Shown piece by piece: positions 6,286 through 13,693 of a stretch of DNA of 44,877 bases. The DNA is from a virus. Below the pieces are notes generated by a model. It was given only the letters and a program-made list of their open reading frames with translations, was not told the origin of the DNA and did no database searches. Location of the stretch: positions 1-44,877 of IMG/VR virus record IMGVR_UViG_3300028615_000018; one strand, given 5' to 3'. Position numbers and translations under genes: made by a program. How positions within the stretch are numbered: position 1 is the stretch's first letter; each line of letters begins with the position of its first letter.

Positions 6286-7942
6286 ACAATTAGCAAAAGC
6301 TGTAGCCCTTGAGCATCGGTTGGCTAGTATTATCGGCCTGCAAGAAAGAGACGGTGTTTGGCTAGACGAAGCGTTGGCTAATGACACAGTCAAGGAGATA
6401 AATGAAAAAGCAGATGAGATTGAAAAAGAACTAGAACCTATGCTACCTATGCAGATAGAGATGATGGACACTAAAGTAAAGGGCGAGCAGTTTACTCATG
6501 GTGTTAAGAGGTGGAGTACAACAAAGGGGTTGTCTAAAACAACAAAAGAGTGGTTCGATCCCAACAAAGATGTAGTTGTAAAAGAGAGAGGCCAGAAAAG
6601 GAAGGACGGTACCAAGGCCAAAAGGACTTATGTATTCCCACCCTTTCCCTACGATGCTGAAGACATTGTGGAAGGGCCATATTGCAGGGTAGGTTGGTTT
6701 AAGTTGGAGTTAACCTCTGCTGGCCAAGTATCAGACTTTTTATTAAAAGAGGGGTGGGTGCCGACTGAGTACAACGTTAAAAAGGTCACTAAAAACGAAT
6801 CTAAAGATCCCGCCAGCCCTTATTATGGCCAAGTGGTTGGAAAAACTGCAAGGAATGACAAAGGCGAAGAGATATTCACTTCCCCTAAGTTGACAGAAGA
6901 CAGTTTTGACACCATCAAAGGGGATACAGGTAAGCTGATAGTGACACACAGAAGCCTGTTGGCCAGGAAGAAGTTTATCTCTGGTATGCTCCGGTCTGTC
7001 CGAGATGATGGAAGAATAAGCCAAGGTGCTGTCACAGTTGGTGCTGTAACAACAAGGGTGCAGCACAGGACGATTGTCAATACCCCAAGGGCATCCTCCT
7101 TCTATGGCAAGCCTTGTAGAGCTATTTTTTACGCTGAATATCCATATTTTAATTTCGGTGCAGACTTATCGGGCTTAGAAGATAGGATGAAAGCCCACTA
7201 TACATATAATTACCCTGGTGGTAAAGAATACGCACAGAAGATCCTGGACCCTGACTTTTCTGTTCACGAAGAGAATATGGCTTTGTGGAATGTAGATAAA
7301 GAAACGGCTAAACCTGGGGCATACGCCTTGTCTTATAATTGTGGACCACCAAAGCTTGCTAAGACACTCGGTGTGTCACTAGAAGTAGGGCAGAAGTATT
7401 TTGATGCCTATTGGGAAAAGAATATGCCTCTTAAGCTATTCAATGATGAGGTTGTGGAATTGTTTAAGGCGCGTAAGGCTGTTCACGGCAAGGGGTATGT
7501 TGTTGGTATTGACGGAAGACTACTATTCCCCCGTAGTCCTCACTCAGCAAGCAACACACTGTTTCAATCAGCAGGTAATATTGTAGCAAAAACAGCGGTG
7601 TGCCTGATGCACGGGTGGAAACTAAAACATAATCTAGATGGATGGCAATGGTCATTCAATCACGATGAATACCAATGGTGTGTGCATGAGCAGCACATAG
7701 AAGGTTTTTATGAATTTGATGATGAGGAAGAAGCTATAGAATTTTGGAAAGCCAATAATACCCCGATGAAGTCCTACAGGTTTTCTAAGCCAAGCCCTGT
7801 AGATGGTAAATTTTGGGTTATAGAGAGCCCGGTATGCGATGCAATGATTAAAGCATTTTTATTGGCCGGGAGGAGGCACAAAATTAGGGTTCCCACAACC
7901 GGGGAGTGTATGGTTGGACGGAACTGGTCACATTGCCACTAA
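6269..7942 (+). CDS. DNA polymerase, polymerase subunit (T7 gp5 C-terminal part)
   Basis: A 557-residue family A polymerase. It begins at the T7 segment where the polymerase domain starts (AVALEHRLASI aligns with AVDIEHRAAWL) and ends like T7 gp5 (GRNWSHCH versus GPNWAICH). Motif A has D299 (GADLSGLE) and motif C has H465-D466-E467. The O helix is unusual: K344 replaces the normally invariant Arg (T7 R518), K348 and Y352 are kept (T7 K522, Y526), and N357 replaces Gly. The ATG lies inside the exonuclease gene. Together the two genes encode 758 residues, against 704 in T7. Confidence 0.92.
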   Translation: MIRPPKQLAKAVALEHRLASIIGLQERDGVWLDEALANDTVKEINEKADEIEKELEPMLPMQIEMMDTKVKGEQFTHGVKRWSTTKGLSKTTKEWFDPNKDVVVKERGQKRKDGTKAKRTYVFPPFPYDAEDIVEGPYCRVGWFKLELTSAGQVSDFLLKEGWVPTEYNVKKVTKNESKDPASPYYGQVVGKTARNDKGEEIFTSPKLTEDSFDTIKGDTGKLIVTHRSLLARKKFISGMLRSVRDDGRISQGAVTVGAVTTRVQHRTIVNTPRASSFYGKPCRAIFYAEYPYFNFGADLSGLEDRMKAHYTYNYPGGKEYAQKILDPDFSVHEENMALWNVDKETAKPGAYALSYNCGPPKLAKTLGVSLEVGQKYFDAYWEKNMPLKLFNDEVVELFKARKAVHGKGYVVGIDGRLLFPRSPHSASNTLFQSAGNIVAKTAVCLMHGWKLKHNLDGWQWSFNHDEYQWCVHEQHIEGFYEFDDEEEAIEFWKANNTPMKSYRFSKPSPVDGKFWVIESPVCDAMIKAFLLAGRRHKIRVPTTGECMVGRNWSHCH

Positions 7943-7958
7943 GGAGGCGTATAAGATT

Positions 7959-8273
7959 ATGGAACTGGAACACAAAGTTAGATGGGCAGAGCATTTAAAA
8001 ATATTGAGTAGCGCGATATTTAGTCTAACACCTGCCCTGGCGTTTGTAACATTTGCGTATTACTGGGGTCCCGCTAATAAAGAGCCAGAAGTGGCGCTCT
8101 GGGTATCAGTGTTATGTTATTTAAAATTTATAGCCCTGGGCTTTGCAATACAAGTGGGGTGGTACGTCCTATATACGAATATTCTTAAAGAACTAAAGAA
8201 GGAGGAGGAAATACTTGAATCAGAAAAAGGCAAAGAGGCTAAGAAGAGAAGCCAAACAAAAAGCTACCACTGA
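7959..8273 (+). CDS. Small two-TM membrane protein
   Basis: A 104-residue protein with hydrophobic segments at about residues 15-36 and 44-68 and a highly charged, Lys/Glu-rich cytoplasmic-looking tail. ATG 7959 follows AAGGAGGCG at 7941-7949 and is preferred to an in-frame start at 7914 inside the polymerase gene. Function unknown. Confidence 0.65.
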   Translation: MELEHKVRWAEHLKILSSAIFSLTPALAFVTFAYYWGPANKEPEVALWVSVLCYLKFIALGFAIQVGWYVLYTNILKELKKEEEILESEKGKEAKKRSQTKSYH

Positions 8274-8421
8274 GATGGTGCCAGACGATGGCTATCAATC
8301 TGATGAGAAAAAAAGCTACTTATATAAAAACAAAGAAGTCATTATGAGCACCATAAATGTACACCCAGGTACACGAAAGGGTATTTACAAACAACTTAAG
8401 AAGGAGGCAAAAGCAAACTAA
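8215..8421 (+). CDS. Small basic hypothetical protein (TTG start)
   Basis: A 68-residue Lys/Arg-rich protein, possibly nucleic-acid binding. The TTG start at 8215 sits 5 bases after a very strong AAGGAGGAGGAA and overlaps the end of the membrane protein gene by 59 bases. Its stop overlaps the ATG at 8421. Placement between polymerase and SSB suggests a replication accessory role, but no domain is recognised. Confidence 0.5.
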   Translation: MNQKKAKRLRREAKQKATTEMVPDDGYQSDEKKSYLYKNKEVIMSTINVHPGTRKGIYKQLKKEAKAN

Positions 8422-9314
8422 TGGCACTTAAAAATGTAACTGGTAAAGTTAAAAAGTGTGGAGCATACCCGCTTAAAAAAGCAATCCCCAATCCGTTTGA
8501 TTCGGACGGCCCCGACTTCACTCACCGTTTGGCTATCCAGATGGATGATGGTAATTGGTATGGCTTTGGTAACACCGATAAGGAGGAGTTTTATGTCAAA
8601 AATGCCGAAACTGGTAATTGGGAGATACTAGGTGATGGCAGTGAAGTGCTTATCCAGTATACTCTATCAGACTGTGGCAAATACCGGAATGCCAAAAAGA
8701 GCAATCTAACCGTTCTAAACTTGGAGCCTGGACAGCCTTTCAATAAAGGCGGCAGCAAAGGCGGAAATAGTGGTGGTAGTTCTTATGACCTTACGGGGGT
8801 AAAAGTTGGCCATGCTATTAATGCAGCCATGCTGCTACTAAACAACAAACCGAAAAACCCTAGTGAATTGGTCAACACCGCAAAGCAATTGCATGACATC
8901 AGTTCTAAGGTAGAAGAGGATTACAAAGCCGCTAACCCATCTATGTCGCTTAAAGATACAGGATCTGCTAGTGGACATGCTGTCTTGAATGCTTGTAAGC
9001 TCACCAATGATATTGAAGAAGTTGAGAAGAAATCCAAAAACTTGTTGACCAAAGTAGTCCCTGTTATCACCGCATATGTTCGTGGTGAGAGCAAGCAGGA
9101 AGAAAAAGAAGAGGGTCAGGAGCAAGCCGAGCAAAAGGAAGAAAAACCTGCGCCGAAAAAGGAAACCCCTACAAAGAAAAAATCACCTCCTAAGCCCCAG
9201 AATAAGAAACCAGCTCCAAAACCGGAGCCTGCACCTGAAGAAGGGCGAGAAGAAGGCGACGCTGAGAATTTTGAAGGGTTTGATGATATGGACGATGATA
9301 ATTTAGACTTTTAA
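8421..9314 (+). CDS. Probable ssDNA-binding protein
   Basis: A 297-residue protein. The N-terminal ~115 residues look like a beta-rich OB-fold domain, followed by a Gly/Ser linker, a helical middle part, and a long Lys/Pro/Glu low-complexity region. It ends in a highly acidic tail, DDMDDDNLDF; acidic tails ending in Phe are typical of bacterial and phage SSBs (E. coli SSB, T7 gp2.5). Position between polymerase and flap exonuclease supports this. Direct similarity to T7 gp2.5 is not obvious, so the call rests on tail, fold guess and context. Confidence 0.7.
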   Translation: MALKNVTGKVKKCGAYPLKKAIPNPFDSDGPDFTHRLAIQMDDGNWYGFGNTDKEEFYVKNAETGNWEILGDGSEVLIQYTLSDCGKYRNAKKSNLTVLNLEPGQPFNKGGSKGGNSGGSSYDLTGVKVGHAINAAMLLLNNKPKNPSELVNTAKQLHDISSKVEEDYKAANPSMSLKDTGSASGHAVLNACKLTNDIEEVEKKSKNLLTKVVPVITAYVRGESKQEEKEEGQEQAEQKEEKPAPKKETPTKKKSPPKPQNKKPAPKPEPAPEEGREEGDAENFEGFDDMDDDNLDF

Positions 9315-9323
9315 GGAGGGGAA

Positions 9324-10385
9324 GTGGCAAAGTATAAGTGGCTGTATTTAGATGCAGATACGCCTCTTCTGCAAGCTGCCTTGTATGTCCAAGAATCATA
9401 TGTAACAGTAACGCATAAACCGACTGGCAAGGTAAGGAAGTTTAAAAACCAGACGGTGTTCTGGGGACACCACATGAAAAAGAATGCTGGATGGCTTGCA
9501 GATCTCAATCTCAGGAGAAAAGCAGTGGGCAAGGATGCCCTGCCTCCCGAAGATTTTGAAATAGAGAATTGTGTTGAGTTAAGAGATGATGTAGAGGATC
9601 ACATTGATGAAGCTGTACGACAATGGGATTTTTATATTGGAAGGGTGAAGGCGCTAGGGCTAGCAAACAACTATAAAGCTTGTATTGGCGGAGAAGGTAA
9701 TTTCAGGTATGATCTGGCTCAGGTTGCTCCATACAAGGGTCATAGGCCCGCCAAGCCAATTTTGTTTGAGGAGGTGCGGGAGGAAATATTATCTAAGTAT
9801 GGTGCTAAGATTGAAGTAATAGACGGGTGTGAAGCAGATGACTACCTTAGTCAAATTGGATGGGAGAACTACTTAAAGTACAAGCAAACAGGGAAATGGG
9901 AGCACGTAATAGGGTTTATAGACAAAGACCTTGAGATGATCATTGGCCCTTATTTTAAATTTAATGAGGATAATCCAGAAGTAAGGGTTAGAACTCCTAA
10001 AGAAGCCGCCAAAGCTTTTTGTATACAACTCTTGATGGGGGATAGAACGGACAATATCATTGGCTTGCCCCAGCTTACAGATAAGATGTGTGATAAGTAC
10101 GGGACCAGGAAAGGCAAGGGATTGGGAGAAGTCAAAGCCAGGGCTATAATAGACCCCTGTGAGTCAACAAAGGAGATGTTTGAAAGGGTTGTAGAGTGTT
10201 ACAAAGACTACTACGGTACCGAGAAAAAACCATTTGAAACTCATAGAGGCGAAGTACTACACTGGAATTATATGGACTACTTGGAAGAGAATGCAGGCTT
10301 GCTATGGCTGCGAAGGGACATTAACAAGCCTTACAGTATTATGGACAGCCTGAACAAAGTGGGGATAGACCCAAATGAGGTGTAA
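9324..10385 (+). CDS. 5'-3' exonuclease / flap endonuclease (T7 gp6/T5 D15 type)
   Basis: A 353-residue protein of the FEN/PIN-like 5' nuclease family. Acidic metal-binding motifs are visible: LYLDADT at the N-terminus, E170-A-D-D173 in the central cluster, FIDKDLEM, and GDRTDNIIGLP near 240-250. A helix-hairpin-helix-like region follows. It would remove RNA primers or degrade dsDNA 5' ends during replication and host DNA breakdown. It starts with GTG after AAGGAGGGGAA. It is the last of the replisome genes. Confidence 0.88.
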   Translation: MAKYKWLYLDADTPLLQAALYVQESYVTVTHKPTGKVRKFKNQTVFWGHHMKKNAGWLADLNLRRKAVGKDALPPEDFEIENCVELRDDVEDHIDEAVRQWDFYIGRVKALGLANNYKACIGGEGNFRYDLAQVAPYKGHRPAKPILFEEVREEILSKYGAKIEVIDGCEADDYLSQIGWENYLKYKQTGKWEHVIGFIDKDLEMIIGPYFKFNEDNPEVRVRTPKEAAKAFCIQLLMGDRTDNIIGLPQLTDKMCDKYGTRKGKGLGEVKARAIIDPCESTKEMFERVVECYKDYYGTEKKPFETHRGEVLHWNYMDYLEENAGLLWLRRDINKPYSIMDSLNKVGIDPNEV

Positions 10386-10386
10386 A

Positions 10387-10557
10387 ATGTTGGAGCCCGA
10401 GTTCGTTGAAAGAGTATTTCCTGTGTTGGTTATGGTGCTGTGTGCTTTGGGCAGTGCTGTTTATTTATTTAACGGTAAATGGGGGAGTGCTATGTACTGG
10501 ATAGCTGCGTTTCTAATAAACTTTTCCATTGTATTTCTTGTACCAAAGTTTGGATAA
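10387..10557 (+). CDS. Small two-TM membrane protein
   Basis: A 56-residue protein with hydrophobic helices at about residues 10-27 and 34-51. ATG 10387 is preceded by GAGGTG 6 bases upstream; an in-frame ATG at 10375 inside the upstream gene lacks a site. Function unknown. Confidence 0.6.
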   Translation: MLEPEFVERVFPVLVMVLCALGSAVYLFNGKWGSAMYWIAAFLINFSIVFLVPKFG

Positions 10558-10561
10558 GCAT

Positions 10562-10633
10562 ATGGATAAAGAAGATAAAGTACTGGTGGCCTTGGCTATA
10601 TTATTTACGGTGATATTTTATGTTATCAATTGA
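10562..10633 (+). CDS. 23-residue single-TM micropeptide
   Basis: An ORF of 23 codons begins 4 bases after the preceding stop. The first six residues are charged (MDKEDK) and the remainder is one hydrophobic helix. It overlaps the next gene (ATG 10620). The ribosome binding site is weak (GGATAAG), so translation is uncertain. Confidence 0.35.
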   Translation: MDKEDKVLVALAILFTVIFYVIN

Positions 10634-10817
10634 ACAACCCGACAGCAATGGAATTAAGCAAAACCAGCCAATCAGATTTGTAGGGTACCCAAGTATGTAT
10701 CAGAAGAAGAAAGCCAAGGTAATAGCCAAATCCAAGTACATGCAGGACCATTATTTGATTGAGTTTGATAACGGACATGCGCTGTGGGCGCATATAAGCG
10801 ATATGGAGGGCCTATGA
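10620..10817 (+). CDS. Small basic hypothetical protein
   Basis: A 65-residue protein with an SH3-like or KOW-like look (KKAKVIAKSKYMQDHYLIEF followed by DNGHALWAHISD), suggestive of a small beta barrel. No family assigned. The stop at 10815-10817 overlaps the next ATG at 10814. Confidence 0.55.
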   Translation: MLSIEQPDSNGIKQNQPIRFVGYPSMYQKKKAKVIAKSKYMQDHYLIEFDNGHALWAHISDMEGL

Positions 10818-11134
10818 TCAGTGTGCTGTATGTATGCCACAATCAAATAAAGGCCAGAGAACTACACGAGGCTATGGTAAACTACTTTGTCGGTCCTAAA
10901 ACTGTGTATGAAAGCCCCTTAACCATAGAGTGTGAAGGTCTTGTTGTTGTTGTAATATCGCCTCCTAGGCTTGACAAGCTAAAGGACTGCTTTTTTAATT
11001 ACATAGGTTTTGATGAAGAAGGGGTATTTACTGGCAGTGATATTTCTCAAATCTTAGAGTTGGCTAAGGTAACAGATATACAAACTTTTAATATAGATGA
11101 ATACAAGGAGGCAACACGTCATGGAAAGCAATGA
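10814..11134 (+). CDS. Hypothetical protein
   Basis: A 106-residue protein with alternating beta/alpha pattern (ISVLYVCHNQ, VVVVIS). ATG 10814 follows ATGGAGGG and is chosen over an upstream in-frame start at 10784. No domain recognised. It overlaps the HNH-like gene by 14 bases. Confidence 0.6.
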   Translation: MISVLYVCHNQIKARELHEAMVNYFVGPKTVYESPLTIECEGLVVVVISPPRLDKLKDCFFNYIGFDEEGVFTGSDISQILELAKVTDIQTFNIDEYKEATRHGKQ

Positions 11135-11738
11135 AATAGAAACCCCTACCACCCCCTGGGAGTGTCTGCCAGAGGTATGGCCTACAGAGGCTAGGTTTTG
11201 GAGTTGGGTTAGGGGGGCTTTGAGGAAGGAGGCATGGGCAAGGCACCCAATAAAAATGGAGTTTATTCGTAGGAATAGGATAAAAGTACCAAATCCTAAT
11301 CCTAATGGTCGGAAGGCTGAAGTTTATGGGATGCAGTGCAAAAGGTGCAAGGGGTTGTTTATACTACCCCCTGACAGAAAAACCAGAACTAGGATAGAAA
11401 CTCTGACAGGGGAGCCATTAAACTATATCGAAATTAACCACAGATACGAGGCTGGGACTCTCTCATGTAAGGAAGATTTGGGGAGGTTTGCAGCCAACCT
11501 ACTACATGTTGTCTTTGATGACTTGGAGTCGCTATGTAAACAGTGCCATGGTATAGTTACGTATGCCCAGCGGTTTGGGGTGTCTGAGGAAGAGGCCGAG
11601 GTCGAGAAGGAAGTAATCAAGGTGTGCGGTGGCAAAGCAGCCGAGGTGAAGGCTTGGCTACAAGGCAGGGGCGTAGAGCCTGGCCCCAACGCAAAGATCA
11701 GGAGGGGGCAGGTGAGAGACGTGCTAGCAGGAGGCTGA
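11121..11738 (+). CDS. HNH-like nuclease
   Basis: A 205-residue protein with paired zinc-binding motifs C73-x2-C76 and C139-x2-C142-H143 and a central IEINHRYEAG (N106-H107), an arrangement typical of HNH endonucleases with a zinc ribbon. ATG 11121 follows AAGGAGGCAAC. It could be a DNA-degrading or packaging-associated HNH enzyme, or a free-standing homing-type nuclease; the gene is not inserted in another gene. Catalytic activity is inferred only. Confidence 0.6.
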   Translation: MESNEIETPTTPWECLPEVWPTEARFWSWVRGALRKEAWARHPIKMEFIRRNRIKVPNPNPNGRKAEVYGMQCKRCKGLFILPPDRKTRTRIETLTGEPLNYIEINHRYEAGTLSCKEDLGRFAANLLHVVFDDLESLCKQCHGIVTYAQRFGVSEEEAEVEKEVIKVCGGKAAEVKAWLQGRGVEPGPNAKIRRGQVRDVLAGG

Positions 11739-11926
11739 GAGTCCAGGGATCAGGGTATGTGTTGGGCCGGCTCAGTCCAAAACTCCACCACAGGGCTTAT
11801 ACAGGCCCACACGGCCTATTCACATTCGCTATATAGGGGGGCTATTTATATGATAGGAAGTAATATAATTGAAGCGGCTAAGAAGGCAGGCTATTAATTG
11901 AAAAGAAACAGGAGGCTAGGAGTATA
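11739..11926 (+). other. 188-bp gap before the holin-like gene
   Basis: No convincing gene is visible. A 15-codon ORF (11850-11897) starts at ATGATAGG. AGGCC...GGCCT at about 11802-11815 can form a short hairpin without a T tract. An AT-rich TATTTATATGAT near 11843-11852 could be a promoter -10 region, but no good -35 box is positioned for it. A clear AACAGGAGG precedes the next gene. Confidence 0.4.
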
Positions 11927-12496
11927 ATGAAATTTAAAGAGATACTAGGAATGGCAGGCAACGTCCTGGGCACAGTGAACCCTTTGGTGGGCGGTGCTAT
12001 TAAAGCAGTTAACCAGTTTTTACCAGAAGAGGACAAGCTACCAGAAACAGCTAGTGTCAATCAAGTTAAAGACGCTGTTTACAAACTGTCCCCTGCTGAA
12101 CAGTCGGCTGTGATGGAGAAAGAAATCGACCTTGAAATAGCTAAAGTGGAAAGCTTTGCAGACGTACAGAAGGCTTTAGCTGAAGCGGATGCAAAAGGTG
12201 CTAGCACCCGCCCGCATATTGCTGTGTTGATGGGCTGGGCTATAACACTGTGCGTTACCCCGCTTGCATGGGCTCTGGTATACGCAATCATCGCAAGCGA
12301 TGAGCAGATGATTAATTCAATAAATGACTCTTATATGATTGTGTTGGCTCTTTTGGCCCCTATGGTGACTATTGTACATACTTATTTTGGCAAGCGTACT
12401 AAAGAAAAGGAAGCCCGGTACAAGGTTGCTGCCAACCAGCCCGTGGAAAAAGAAAGTGGCTTAGCAACTCTCATTTCAGCGATAGCTAAGAGGTAG
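11927..12496 (+). CDS. Holin-like membrane protein (3TM/GTA-holin type)
   Basis: A 189-residue protein with a hydrophobic, Gly-rich N-terminus (ILGMAGNVLGTVNPLVGG), a helical middle with STRPHIAVLMGWAITL starting a transmembrane segment near residue 90, and a second hydrophobic segment (YMIVLALLAPMVTIVHTYF) near 130. This layout and the RP.IA.LMGW-like sequence resemble the holin of 3TMs family. Position upstream of an M15 endolysin supports a lysis role: forming inner-membrane lesions that release the soluble hydrolase. Confidence 0.65.
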   Translation: MKFKEILGMAGNVLGTVNPLVGGAIKAVNQFLPEEDKLPETASVNQVKDAVYKLSPAEQSAVMEKEIDLEIAKVESFADVQKALAEADAKGASTRPHIAVLMGWAITLCVTPLAWALVYAIIASDEQMINSINDSYMIVLALLAPMVTIVHTYFGKRTKEKEARYKVAANQPVEKESGLATLISAIAKR

Positions 12497-12499
12497 TCC

Positions 12500-12712
12500 A
12501 TGAAAAGAGAGTGGCACAAAAGAAGCGCTTTACCGGAAGACGGAGACTTGCCCTCACTAGACCAGTTGGTGTTGGTGGACACCGCTCTAGGGATGGGGCT
12601 TAGGTACAGGTGTTCGGACGACAATGGTAATCTCTGTTGGTTCGATGAAAACAATAACCTAGATGATTCTGGATACCCGCCTGTTTACTGGTGGGAACTC
12701 CCCCGATATTAA
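12500..12712 (+). CDS. Small protein resembling DUF551-type phage proteins
   Basis: A 70-residue protein. The pattern EDGDLPS..QLVLVD...YPPVYWWELPRY resembles the short DUF551-like proteins (LP...VLV...THW.PLP) common in phages, though the match is loose. It lies between holin-like and endolysin genes, three bases after the former. Function unknown. Confidence 0.55.
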   Translation: MKREWHKRSALPEDGDLPSLDQLVLVDTALGMGLRYRCSDDNGNLCWFDENNNLDDSGYPPVYWWELPRY

Positions 12713-12724
12713 CAAGGTAAGTTT

Positions 12725-13207
12725 ATGGGATATACTATACACGCAATAGACTGGGATAACCCCAGAGCCAAAATATCAGACAACTTCACAGTGCATGAGG
12801 CCACATGGCTACCAAGTTGGAGGGTTTATCATACCCCCTCCGAAAAAGAAAAACAAAATATTGTAGACATGGCCAGAGTCATGCAAAAGATTCGGGATAA
12901 AGTGAAGACCCCTATTATAATACACTGTTGGATTAGACCAAATGTAGCTTGGTGCCCCAACTCTGAATGGCATGGTCAAGACTACAATGCTTACGTGGGG
13001 AGCAAAGCTAAGCGCTCTCCGCATATCTACGGCAAGGCTGTAGACTTCCATGTGGCTGGTTTTTCTGGGCCGGCTGGTTGCAATACTATTAGGAGAACTA
13101 TTCTCCCGTTCTTAGAAGAGTGGGGGGCTAGAATGGAGGATATTAATGGTTCGTGGATACATGTGGACATAGCCAAAGTCAAGTATAAGAGATTTTTTAA
13201 GCCATAG
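12725..13207 (+). CDS. M15-family peptidase endolysin
   Basis: A 160-residue zinc D,D-/L-Ala-D-Glu-type peptidase. The zinc ligands of the family are visible: H100-x6-D107 (SPHIYGKAVD) and W144-I-H146-V-D148. There is no signal peptide, so export needs a holin, consistent with the membrane protein at 11927. It would cleave peptidoglycan cross-bridges or stems during lysis. The N-terminal ~50 residues (FTVHEATWLPSW...) resemble the peptidase_M15_3 start. Confidence 0.82.
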   Translation: MGYTIHAIDWDNPRAKISDNFTVHEATWLPSWRVYHTPSEKEKQNIVDMARVMQKIRDKVKTPIIIHCWIRPNVAWCPNSEWHGQDYNAYVGSKAKRSPHIYGKAVDFHVAGFSGPAGCNTIRRTILPFLEEWGARMEDINGSWIHVDIAKVKYKRFFKP

Positions 13208-13215
13208 GTATTGGT

Positions 13216-13671
13216 ATGCAAATAGTCCCCATAACACTGAAAACAGCAAAAGAGTTTGTAGCAGAGCACCACAGACACAATAAGCCACCAACAGGGCATA
13301 AGTTCTCAATCGGACTAGATAAAGACGGCATACTAGTAGGAGTAGCCACGGCAGGCAGGCCGGTAGCTAGGCATTTTGATGACGGTTTTACATTAGAGGT
13401 CAATAGGACCTGTACTACCGGAGAACCTAACGCTAATGGTATGCTTTATGGAGCTATATGGCGATGTGCTAAGGCCATGGGCTACAGAAGGTTAATTACT
13501 TACACTCAGGCTGACGAAACAGGTGCATCACTTAGGGCAGTTGGATGGAACAGAGTAAAGGAATTACCGGCAAGAAAGAGTTGGGCTGAATCTAGTGTGA
13601 AGTTTAGACATAAAAAAGACCCCGTAGGAAATGGTGGCGTAGCCAGAGTTCTATGGGAAATTAAAAGATAG
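13216..13671 (+). CDS. XF1762-family acetyltransferase-like protein
   Basis: A 151-residue protein with strong family features: AKEFVAEHHRHNKPP, GHKFSIGL, VNRTCTTG and GYRRLITYT, ending RVLWEIKR. This family has a GNAT-like fold and is frequent in phages and mobile elements, but substrate and role are unknown. Starts 8 bases after the endolysin; the ATG follows a weak AGGTATTGGT. Confidence 0.8.
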   Translation: MQIVPITLKTAKEFVAEHHRHNKPPTGHKFSIGLDKDGILVGVATAGRPVARHFDDGFTLEVNRTCTTGEPNANGMLYGAIWRCAKAMGYRRLITYTQADETGASLRAVGWNRVKELPARKSWAESSVKFRHKKDPVGNGGVARVLWEIKR

Positions 13672-13693
13672 CAGTTGTAAAGGAGGAAGGTAG

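Noticed and set aside
11739-11926. Sigma70 promoter near TATTTATATGAT
   Set aside because: No -35 element at acceptable spacing; left as part of the gap description.
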